Of a DNA stretch of 5,373 nt, positions 1 to 5,373 are shown in pieces. The notes under the pieces were generated by a model. The model did not search any database and was not told the origin of the DNA. It worked only from the letters and a program-made list of their open reading frames with translations. The first letter of the stretch is position 1, and every line of letters starts with the position of its first letter. Position numbers and translations under genes: made by a program. The stretch is from Flavobacteriia bacterium. Lineage in GTDB: Bacteria; Bacteroidota; Bacteroidia; Flavobacteriales; Flavobacteriaceae. The DNA lies in the NCBI GenBank assembly GCA_003973375.1, contig QNYL01000140.1, positions 1 to 5,373 on the forward strand, written 5' to 3'.

Positions 1-1
1 C

Positions 2-2206
2 GACCAGAAAAATGTACGCTTAAGAGATGCTGTTTTTTCATCTGACGGAAAAAATCTCATTACTTTATCAGATGAAAGTGGGGAGTTTGAATTTGTTAAG
101 ATGCCCTCAAATGGTCTCGGAGCACCTAAAACAATAACCCATGATGGAAAGATTCTGAGATATGGCGGAGTACCTTCACCGGATGGCAAGTGGCTGGCAT
201 ATAAAGATCTGGCTGCCGATATGTATATCTTAAATCTTTTGACGGGAGTCAGTAAAAAAATCTCTTCAAATAAAGAAGGTATTGGATCCTTTTCCTGGTC
301 GCCCGACAGCAAATGGCTTGCCTTTGTTCAGAATGCCGGTAACAGTATGGCTCAGATACAAATTTACAATCTTACCACAAGTGATCTTTTTCCTTTGACC
401 ACCGACAGGGCTAACAGTACCGATCCTAAATGCAGTCAGGACGGAAAATTTATCTACTTTTTATCCGACAGGAATTTTACGAGCCTGGTAGGGAGCCCGT
501 GGGGAACCCGTCAGCCGGAACCTTATTTTGATGCCAGTGAAAAGATCTTTTATATTGCACTCCAAAAAAACACAAGATCTCCTTTTAAAAATGATGATGA
601 GTTGTACACTGAAGTAAAGAAGGATAAAAAAGACGAACCAAAAACCTCTGTAAAAGTAACAATCGATAAAGATAGAATTACGCAGCGTATTGCTGAAGTG
701 CCTGTAAAACCGGGAAATTACAGCGGACTCGAAGTAACCGGAAAAGCACTTTACCTGATCTCAAGGGAAACGGGAGTGGGTGCAAAAAGTCATCTTAAAT
801 TTGTAAAGATTACCAATAAGAATCCTAAACTGGAAACCATGATAGAGGATATCAGAAGTTTTGAATTAACGGGAGATCGAAAAAAGATGCTGGTCAGGAA
901 GAAGAATAATTTTTATATGATCGATGCCGGAACTTCAAAAGTCGGCGATCTGTCAAAGAACAAGATCGATCTGAGCGGCTGGAAATTCTCAATTTCCCCA
1001 AAAGAAGACTGGAAACAGATCTTTAAAGATGCTTGGCGTATGGAAAGAGATTATTTTTACGATAAGAATATGCACGGAGTAAACTGGGAGGCAATGTACC
1101 AAAAATACCTGCCGTTGGTTGATCGGGTAACTACAAGAAATGAACTCTCTGATCTGATCGGCAGATATGTTGGGGAGCTTTCGGTATTGCACACCAGTGT
1201 TCGAGGAGGAGATGAACGTAAAGGACAGAAAAACATTCCTGTAGCCAGCCTCGGCGCAAGATTCAGCAGAGACGAAGCTAAGGGCGGCTTTAGAATCGAT
1301 CATATATATAAAGCTGATCCCGATTATCCCAATGAACGCTCTCCTCTTGATAATCCTTATCTTGATTTCCGGAATGGGGATATTATAACCCATATCAATG
1401 GAAAACCAACACTCTCGGCAACAGATATCGGTGAACTGATCAGAAATCAGGCAGGCAAACAAGTGAGGATCACATACCGGCGTGGTAATATAAAAAAAGA
1501 AGCTATTGTTAATCCGGCAGGACGGATTTATGGTTTACGTTACCGTGACTGGGAATATTCGCGAAGACTGGAAGTTGAAAAGAAATCGGATAACAAGATT
1601 GGATATTTACACTTGCAGGCCATGGGAAGTAATGACATCAACCAGTGGTATAAAGAATTTTACCCGGTTTTTGATCGCCCGGGACTTATCATAGATGTAA
1701 GACACAATCGCGGTGGGAATATTGACAGTTTTATTCTTGAAAAACTCCTGAGAAAAGCCTGGATGTACTGGAAATCAAGATCGGGTAAACCTTACTGGAA
1801 CATGCCTTATGCCTTTAGAGGTCACATTGTTATACTGGTAGATCAGTTTACTGCTTCCGATGGCGAGGCTTTCGCCGAAGGATTTAAAAAACTGGGACTG
1901 GGTACAGCGATCGGTATGAGAACCTGGGGTGGTGAAGTGTGGCTGAGCAGCGTAAACCGTTTAACTGATGGCGGACTGGCAAGAGCTCCTATGATGGGTG
2001 TTTACAGTGCTGATGGCAAATGGATCATTGAAGGACGTGGTTTTGAACCTGATATTGTTATTGATAATTTACCCCATGAAACCTTTAAAGGAAAAGATGC
2101 GCAACTGGAAAAAGCTATCGATCTGTTATTAAAAGAAATTGATAAAGATCCACGAAAAGTACCTCAGCCTCCGGCTTATCCTGATAAATCATTTAATAAC
2201 AAATAA
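2..2206 (+). CDS. Tricorn-like S41 family protease, 5'-truncated by the window edge
   Basis: The frame is open from base 2 and already encodes propeller-like sequence before the first ATG at 101, so the true start is outside the window; 734 residues are visible. Order of parts: PD40/TolB-like beta-propeller repeats with SPDGKW, SPDSKW and SQDGKF motifs (about nt 30-480); a Lys/Asp-rich linker (about 590-670); more beta-rich sequence; a helical core segment with GELSVLHTSVRGGD (1172-1213); a PDZ domain (about 1240-1500); then the S41 protease core with DVRHNRGGN (1694-1720), the nucleophile motif TASDGE (Ser at 1856-1858) and IEGRGFEPDI (Glu at 2030-2032). In archaeal tricorn the active site is Ser745, His746, Ser965 and Glu1023; here His (1190-1192), Ser and Glu are present but the residue before the His is Leu. 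The family cuts peptides, often downstream of the proteasome; the bacterial role is less clear. No signal peptide can be judged because the N-terminus is missing. Family assignment is firm. Confidence 0.93.
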   Translation, partial: DQKNVRLRDAVFSSDGKNLITLSDESGEFEFVKMPSNGLGAPKTITHDGKILRYGGVPSPDGKWLAYKDLAADMYILNLLTGVSKKISSNKEGIGSFSWSPDSKWLAFVQNAGNSMAQIQIYNLTTSDLFPLTTDRANSTDPKCSQDGKFIYFLSDRNFTSLVGSPWGTRQPEPYFDASEKIFYIALQKNTRSPFKNDDELYTEVKKDKKDEPKTSVKVTIDKDRITQRIAEVPVKPGNYSGLEVTGKALYLISRETGVGAKSHLKFVKITNKNPKLETMIEDIRSFELTGDRKKMLVRKKNNFYMIDAGTSKVGDLSKNKIDLSGWKFSISPKEDWKQIFKDAWRMERDYFYDKNMHGVNWEAMYQKYLPLVDRVTTRNELSDLIGRYVGELSVLHTSVRGGDERKGQKNIPVASLGARFSRDEAKGGFRIDHIYKADPDYPNERSPLDNPYLDFRNGDIITHINGKPTLSATDIGELIRNQAGKQVRITYRRGNIKKEAIVNPAGRIYGLRYRDWEYSRRLEVEKKSDNKIGYLHLQAMGSNDINQWYKEFYPVFDRPGLIIDVRHNRGGNIDSFILEKLLRKAWMYWKSRSGKPYWNMPYAFRGHIVILVDQFTASDGEAFAEGFKKLGLGTAIGMRTWGGEVWLSSVNRLTDGGLARAPMMGVYSADGKWIIEGRGFEPDIVIDNLPHETFKGKDAQLEKAIDLLLKEIDKDPRKVPQPPAYPDKSFNNK

Positions 2207-2252
2207 TTGTAATTCTAAATCCTCTTTTATATTCAGTTTTCCAAATATCATT

Positions 2253-2292
2253 ATTTGAAGGAAGTGATTATCAATTATCTCTTTCTTCAAAT
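2253..2292. terminator. Hairpin between convergent genes, possible bidirectional terminator
   Basis: The arms ATTTGAAGGAAG (2253-2264) and CTTTCTTCAAAT (2281-2292) form a 12-bp stem with one G-U pair in the + transcript, around a 16-nt loop. It lies 46 bp after the protease stop, where a convergent pair would need termination from both sides. Neither strand has a T-run directly after the stem; the nearest on the + strand starts about 16 bases later (2309 onward). It is therefore not a textbook intrinsic terminator. It also overlaps the last codons of the small ORF on the minus strand. Confidence 0.4.
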
Positions 2293-2408
2293 CCCTCATT
2301 ACCACGGTTTTTTATTCTTTTTATGATCAAGTAAATAACAATCAGAACCGTTACTATTAAAAAAGAAATATATAGGAAAATCATAAAAAATTCGAGGTTA
2401 ATCATCAT
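2271..2408 (-). CDS. Small single-pass membrane protein, 45 aa, directly after the YbjQ gene
   Basis: The minus strand reads ATG ATG ATT AAC from 2408 to a TGA at 2273-2271, giving 45 codons. Residues 1-6 are MMINLE. Residues 7-29 are almost purely hydrophobic (FFMIFLYISFLIVTVLIVIYLII), written here only as a span with its ends FFMIF and IYLII. A basic and charged tail follows (KRIKNRGNEGFEERDN). This is a clear transmembrane segment with the basic flank on the C-terminal side, so by the positive-inside rule the tail should be cytoplasmic. The first ATG is one base after the TAG of the YbjQ-family gene, and the preceding bases (AAAATAAAATAG) are A-rich, as is common for Bacteroidota translation starts. 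That spacing suggests translational coupling. No known family is recognised. A chance hydrophobic ORF in AT-rich spacer remains possible, because T-rich codons give hydrophobic residues. Confidence 0.55.
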   Translation of the reverse strand: MMINLEFFMIFLYISFLIVTVLIVIYLIIKRIKNRGNEGFEERDN

Positions 2409-2409
2409 T

Positions 2410-2724
2410 CTATTTTATTTTAACAGCGGTACCGTAAGCCAGAATCTCTGAAGCACCCTGCGTAATAGTTGAAGTGGTCAATCTCACATTTACTATAGCA
2501 TCAGCACCAAGCCTTTTACCATCATTAACCATTCTTTGCATAGCCTGCTCTCTTGAATTTCCCTGTAACCTTGTGTATTCATCCAGTTCTCCACCTACAA
2601 GATTCTTCAAACCTGCCATAAAATCACTGGCAACACTTTTGGCTCTTACTGTACTTCCTCTGGCAATACCTAAAATTTCCGTAATCTCTTCATTTGGAAT
2701 TGTTTCTGTTGTTGTAATTAGCAT
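2410..2724 (-). CDS. ybjQ: YbjQ / UPF0145 family protein
   Basis: The product has 104 residues, which matches the usual length of about 105 for this family. Diagnostic sequence includes the N-terminal strand MLITTTETIPNEEI, the GIARGSTVRAKSVASDFMAG segment with the Asp-Phe pair, VGGELDEYTRL, the helix with REQAMQRM, the highly conserved LGADAIVNVR (about residues 73-82), and the C-terminal YGTAVKIK. All align well by eye with E. coli YbjQ (LGADAVVGI and SGTAVK). YbjQ-type proteins form small homo-oligomers with an uncharacterised role; heavy-metal binding has been suggested from domain names, but no Cys or His cluster is present here. An in-frame TAG two codons upstream fixes the ATG at 2724 as the earliest start. 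The gene follows the PHP-ACT gene by 151 bp on the same strand and is followed one base later by a small membrane ORF. Confidence 0.9.
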   Translation of the reverse strand: MLITTTETIPNEEITEILGIARGSTVRAKSVASDFMAGLKNLVGGELDEYTRLQGNSREQAMQRMVNDGKRLGADAIVNVRLTTSTITQGASEILAYGTAVKIK

Positions 2725-2875
2725 CTTCTAAAACTTTTTAAATGGGTTTATTTAGTATTATAATCCGGTACAAAATACAAAAAAGATGGAAATTATTATC
2801 GTTAATCATACAATAAATAAATACAAATAAGAACGCTCATCTCTTCAGAGTGGCAAGATTGATATTACCAAGCCA

Positions 2876-4564
2876 TCAAATACTGTGAAACTCTATCAGA
2901 TTGGCTTCATAATATTGATCCCCAAGCTTATTAAGCAAATTTCTGATTACACCAACATCGCCATCCACAGCAAGAGCTGAATAACCTATTTTGTTCCGTT
3001 TTCCCAGTCGCATATCAATGATGTTGATATTTTTAGAGGCTAAAGCTGATAAAAGGATCAAAAGAACCCCCGGAGCATTGTTATGACGGGTCAGGATCAG
3101 ATTGTGATGCAAGGGTAAATTCATCCGAACGCCATCCATCTCGTATAAAAAGATCCCTTTTTTTACATAAACAGGCAAGCGTTTTTTCTTCTGGTAAGTA
3201 ATATCAATAAAGATATCTCTGTCAGTTCCCTTGATAAAATCTATTGCATTCTCAATACGTCCGTTATCTTCTGAAACCGTAATAAAAGCCACCGCAGTTC
3301 CGTCATTCTTCGATTTTAACCGGGCAGTTTCCACATTGATCCCCTCCGAGGCAAGCGTATTAAAGATAGAAGACAGTACACCGGGCCTATCTTTATGTAC
3401 AGAGAACAATCCTTTTACATTTTTCATGGTATTTTCAGGTACCTCATTACTGATCGTGATCGACCTATTATTTTTCCTGATACGCATGGCGTTATACGCT
3501 CCCATTCCGGTTGCATCTTTATAAATTTTCAGGAATTCAGAAAAACTGCCTCCAAATGAGAACTGAGGAATGATCTTTCTGTGATCATCGTCAAGACGCT
3601 GATTCAGCAGTTCGATACCCTTGTTGAGAATGGTATATTTGATCTTCAGATCATGATCGTTATAAATGGTTCTCTTTTCAGGGATCAGCCTTGAATAACT
3701 TACATATTGCTGATATCCGGCCTCTTTGATATATTCGAGACTTTCCTTAAAATTAAGTCCGTAAAGTTTGATATGATGTGTATCAGTACCTAAGGCCACC
3801 GGAATCTTTAACTGATAGGCTCTTCTCAGGATGTTTTGTGAGGGATAAATACCACAACCTTTCACCTTCCCGGCCATATTTACATCAAGAGATAAATTAT
3901 GATCGGCAATCATTTCTAAAAGCGTTCTGAATTTGATAGCCAAAGGAGCGTCACTCGTTTCAAAGTTTTTGATGGCTTCCGGGACTTCCATATTGAGTTT
4001 GGGCAGATCAATATGACCAATTATCTGGATCATATTACCAAAACACTCAATCATTTCCATCATCTCTTCAATATAACCGTTCCAGTACGCATCGAGACTT
4101 CCACGCAACTGAAGCAGTTCATGAGCTTCCTCTATACTTCCGTCATAGGGTAAACCTTCCGGAGCAAAATGTACCGACCCGATTACAAAATCAGCATCTT
4201 CAGCCTGAAATATCTTTGAACGGCTCCATTGCAATCCGATATCCGATCCCATCCACTCCAGTTCAATACCAAATTTTATGTTGATCTGATCACCGTATTT
4301 TTCCTTTAAACCGGCAATTCTTTTAGGATAATTGATATACGACCGATTACCTCTGATAAATTTCAGATTGGTGTCTTTTTCTGCCTTATACCGAAAACTC
4401 GTAAGACGTGGGGAATGAATAATAAATGTAACATTATTATGACCGGCAGCAATGGCCTTCTCTACAACATCTTCCAGTTTATCAATACCGTGTTTTACAT
4501 AATCAGTTTCCGTACCGGTATGAACCCCATGAGTTTCCCAGATAAAATCGTTTAATTCCTTCAT
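2876..4564 (-). CDS. PHP-domain phosphoesterase (HisJ/HisK-like) fused to two C-terminal ACT domains
   Basis: 562 residues. Residues 10-285 are a PHP metallophosphoesterase domain like the histidinol-phosphatase HisK/HisJ family: H12 and H15 (THGVHTG), H25 (VKHG), H50 (IIHSP), E101 (GIELEW), H132 (GSVHF), H184 and D186 (GHIDLPK), the DVNMAG strand at 227-232 and the DxH pair D261/H263 (GTDTH). Residues 290-380 form a linker of unknown fold. ACT domain 1 is about 383-458 with DRPGVLSSIFNTLASEGIN (392-410). ACT domain 2 is about 485-560 with APGVLLILLSALASKNINI. Typical HisK-type phosphatases are about 260-290 residues and lack ACT domains. ACT domains usually bind amino acids or other small ligands and regulate a linked enzyme. 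Inferred role: an allosterically regulated phosphatase, cytoplasmic because no signal peptide is seen. Histidinol phosphate is one candidate substrate, but no his genes are nearby. A good promoter lies 24 bp upstream. Confidence 0.85.
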   Translation of the reverse strand: MKELNDFIWETHGVHTGTETDYVKHGIDKLEDVVEKAIAAGHNNVTFIIHSPRLTSFRYKAEKDTNLKFIRGNRSYINYPKRIAGLKEKYGDQINIKFGIELEWMGSDIGLQWSRSKIFQAEDADFVIGSVHFAPEGLPYDGSIEEAHELLQLRGSLDAYWNGYIEEMMEMIECFGNMIQIIGHIDLPKLNMEVPEAIKNFETSDAPLAIKFRTLLEMIADHNLSLDVNMAGKVKGCGIYPSQNILRRAYQLKIPVALGTDTHHIKLYGLNFKESLEYIKEAGYQQYVSYSRLIPEKRTIYNDHDLKIKYTILNKGIELLNQRLDDDHRKIIPQFSFGGSFSEFLKIYKDATGMGAYNAMRIRKNNRSITISNEVPENTMKNVKGLFSVHKDRPGVLSSIFNTLASEGINVETARLKSKNDGTAVAFITVSEDNGRIENAIDFIKGTDRDIFIDITYQKKKRLPVYVKKGIFLYEMDGVRMNLPLHHNLILTRHNNAPGVLLILLSALASKNINIIDMRLGKRNKIGYSALAVDGDVGVIRNLLNKLGDQYYEANLIEFHSI

Positions 4565-4587
4565 AAAAGTCAGTTAAAAAGACCCTG

Positions 4588-4622
4588 CAAACTTAATGAT
4601 TAAGCTTTGAAATATCAGCAAA
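4588..4622 (-). promoter_or_regulatory. Bacteroidota-type promoter for the PHP-ACT gene
   Basis: The minus strand carries TAAGTTTG at 4595-4588, an exact match to the TAnnTTTG -7 box, and TTTG at 4622-4619 as the -33 box, separated by 23 bp. That spacing is at the long end of the range reported for Flavobacterium promoters. The box ends 23 bases before the ATG at 4564, implying a short leader. Confidence 0.6.
4592..4604. promoter_or_regulatory. Dyad overlapping the -7 box, possible operator
   Basis: CTTAAT-G-ATTAAG is a perfect 13-bp inverted repeat that covers half of the proposed -7 box and the bases just upstream. A protein bound here would block the promoter. The region is AT-rich, so chance is a real alternative. 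Confidence 0.3.
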
Positions 4623-4744
4623 CAAAAATGATTATTAATAAAATTTTAATAGATTATTTGTATGATGAAGTAAATAATAGTAAAAATAACAGCTTCTAAG
4701 AGGGGTCTTTTGTAAAGCCTAAGAAGAAGTGTTAAATGGATTAG

Positions 4745-4764
4745 TGATCTTTTTAAAAAGATCA
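4745..4764. repeat. Perfect 20-bp palindrome with flanking GTTAAA/TTTAAC arms
   Basis: TGATCTTTTT followed directly by AAAAAGATCA is a perfect palindrome with no spacer. An outer inverted pair, GTTAAA (4731-4736) and TTTAAC (4775-4780), surrounds it nearly symmetrically, with gaps of 8 and 10 bases. The absence of a spacer fits a dimeric protein-binding site better than an RNA hairpin. It lies about 120 bp upstream of the PHP-ACT promoter and 320 bp downstream of yidD. Confidence 0.5.
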
Positions 4765-4815
4765 AAACAAACAGTTTAACTCTTTTGGTAAAACATTATT
4801 AATTTATCTCTTATT

Positions 4816-4990
4816 CTTTTTTTGGATAAAAAAAGAAACAAAAAAATCTCTGCTGGCCAAGGTGATTGCTGCGCACCATTCATTCCCGTACCTTCATGCT
4901 CTTTTTATCTTGCTATGCTGCGATAAACGCAATTTCGGTACTCCATTCATTATCCCTGCGCCCAGCACCAACACAACAAGATTTGTCATT
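4816..4990. repeat. GC-richer intergenic block, probable dispersed repeat; rest of the 521-bp spacer has no convincing gene
   Basis: By hand count the 120 bases at 4851-4970 are 50% GC, against about 18% for the 80 bases at 4601-4680, an abrupt change inside a spacer. The left edge carries CTTTTTTTGGATAAAAAAAG and reads FFFWIKKETKKSLLAKVIAAHH on the + strand. In my recollection similar FWIKKETK-like intergenic sequences recur in Bacteroidota genomes. The + frame is open from 4757 to a TAA at 5039-5041 but has no ATG; the minus strand has a 31-codon ATG frame at 4989-4894. CCATTCATT occurs twice inside (4876-4884 and 4943-4951). Exact ends and copy number cannot be set from one copy. Confidence 0.4.
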
Positions 4991-5048
4991 CAAATAATAT
5001 TTCTATTCCCATTTAATTCATTTAGGAATCAAACAAAGTAAAAATCAC

Positions 5049-5063
5049 ACCTTTAAGAAAGGT
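5049..5063 (-). terminator. Candidate terminator after yidD
   Basis: ACCTTT-AAG-AAAGGT forms a 6-bp stem with a 3-nt loop, 22 bp after the yidD stop. On the minus strand it is followed by GTGATTTTTACTTTG, a weak T-tract. The stem is short, so the call is tentative. Confidence 0.35.
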
Positions 5064-5085
5064 AGCTTTGAAAAATATAAAAAAG

Positions 5086-5340
5086 TTATTTTTTCTTTTT
5101 CTCTATCTTTTCCGGAACAGGATCATAACCACTTCCTCCCCACGGATTACAGCTGGCAATTCTTTTTACCGACAACCATCCGCCCCTGAAAAGACCGTGT
5201 TTTTGCAAGGCTTCCACCGTATAATGTGAACAGGTTGGTGTATAACGGCAACTGCTTGGCGTGTACGGCGATATGGCTACCTGATAAAACCGCACCAGCA
5301 CAATAAAAGGAAAGGTTAATATTTTCCTGAATATTTTCAA
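5086..5340 (-). CDS. yidD: YidD, membrane protein insertion efficiency factor
   Basis: 84 residues from a TTG start. The family signature is complete: [17 protein letters not shown] (17-33), [11 protein letters not shown] (35-45), KHGLFRGGW (47-55), and [17 protein letters not shown] (60-76), including the conserved Cys residues C31, C37 and C64. The N-terminus is hydrophobic and basic ([17 protein letters not shown]), consistent with a membrane-associated helix, and the tail is Lys-rich. In E. coli YidD assists YidC-dependent insertion of inner-membrane proteins. The gene is often near rnpA and yidC, but nothing upstream is visible here. There is no in-frame ATG upstream in the window and the frame stays open to the right edge (11 more codons, reading [11 protein letters not shown]), so an upstream start cannot be fully excluded. 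TTG is preferred because the protein then begins like known YidD proteins and a promoter-like box lies 22 bases before it. Confidence 0.93.
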   Translation of the reverse strand: MKIFRKILTFPFIVLVRFYQVAISPYTPSSCRYTPTCSHYTVEALQKHGLFRGGWLSVKRIASCNPWGGSGYDPVPEKIEKKKK

Positions 5341-5362
5341 AGTATAATAGTTTAATTCAATG

Positions 5363-5370
5363 TAAAGGTA
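5363..5370 (-). promoter_or_regulatory. Possible -7 box for yidD
   Basis: The minus strand reads TACCTTTA, one mismatch from TAnnTTTG, ending 22 bases before the TTG start. The distance is almost the same as at the PHP-ACT promoter (23 bases). The -33 region is beyond the window edge, so the call rests on one imperfect box. Confidence 0.3.
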
Positions 5371-5373
5371 GTC

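Noticed and set aside
989..1462. 157-codon open frame on the minus strand inside the protease gene
   Set aside because: It lies antisense to conserved tricorn core and PDZ sequence and its product resembles no family; a shadow frame.
1506..1694. 62-codon + frame inside the protease gene
   Set aside because: It overlaps the conserved S41 region in another frame; no recognisable domain.
2474..2731. 85-codon + frame opposite the ybjQ gene
   Set aside because: Antisense to a well-conserved family; the hydrophobic product follows from the reverse complement of charged codons.
2851..2875. TGGC...GCCA inverted repeat just after the PHP-ACT stop
   Set aside because: Only 4 bp with a 17-nt loop and no T-run; too weak to call a terminator.
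2725..2875. Promoter for ybjQ in the 151-bp spacer
   Set aside because: TATTTTG and TATAAT-like strings occur on the minus strand, but none matches TAnnTTTG with a -33 box, so no promoter is called; ybjQ may be read through from the PHP-ACT gene or use a divergent promoter.
3231..3524. 97-codon + frame opposite the ACT domain 1 region
   Set aside because: Antisense shadow of clear ACT coding sequence.
4894..4989. 31-codon minus-strand ORF beginning MTNLVVLVLGAGIM
   Set aside because: It lies within the probable repeat block, has no promoter or coupling to a gene, and is more likely a passenger frame.
5063..5070. TAGCTTTG on the + strand, an exact -7 box
   Set aside because: No TTG or TTTG at the expected -33 distance and no gene on the + strand downstream; it would only give an antisense RNA to yidD, for which nothing else speaks.

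Overview
The window looks like chromosomal DNA from a low-GC member of the Bacteroidota. Three things point that way: AT-rich spacers, promoter boxes of the TAnnTTTG type (clearest at 4588-4595) with no convincing Shine-Dalgarno sites before the starts, and a gene set (tricorn-like S41 protease, YidD, YbjQ/UPF0145, PHP phosphoesterase) whose sequences look most like those of that phylum. This is a judgement from pattern; no database search was possible. No tRNA, rRNA, CRISPR array, insertion sequence or phage gene was seen.

Layout. Positions 2-2206 (+) hold the C-terminal two thirds of a tricorn-like protease; its start lies left of the window. It converges on a leftward set of genes. Reading leftward these are yidD (5340-5086), a PHP phosphoesterase carrying two C-terminal ACT domains (4564-2876), a YbjQ/UPF0145 protein (2724-2410), and a 45-codon membrane miniprotein (2408-2271) starting one base after the YbjQ stop. 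The convergent spacer holds a 12-bp hairpin at 2253-2292. Between the PHP-ACT gene and yidD lie about 520 bp without a convincing gene: a good promoter with an overlapping dyad (4588-4622), a perfect 20-bp palindrome (4745-4764), a GC-richer repeat-like block (about 4816-4990) and a small hairpin after yidD (5049-5063).

Functional reading. The genes do not form one pathway. The tricorn-like protein suggests peptide or protein turnover, YidD assists membrane protein insertion, and YbjQ is uncharacterised. The most unusual item is the PHP-ACT-ACT protein: a HisJ/HisK-type metallophosphatase fold joined to paired ligand-sensing domains, which suggests an allosterically controlled phosphatase. 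Its own promoter and overlapping dyad fit control as a single gene. The YbjQ/miniprotein pair is the other item worth attention, because the miniprotein is short enough to be missed by standard gene calling.
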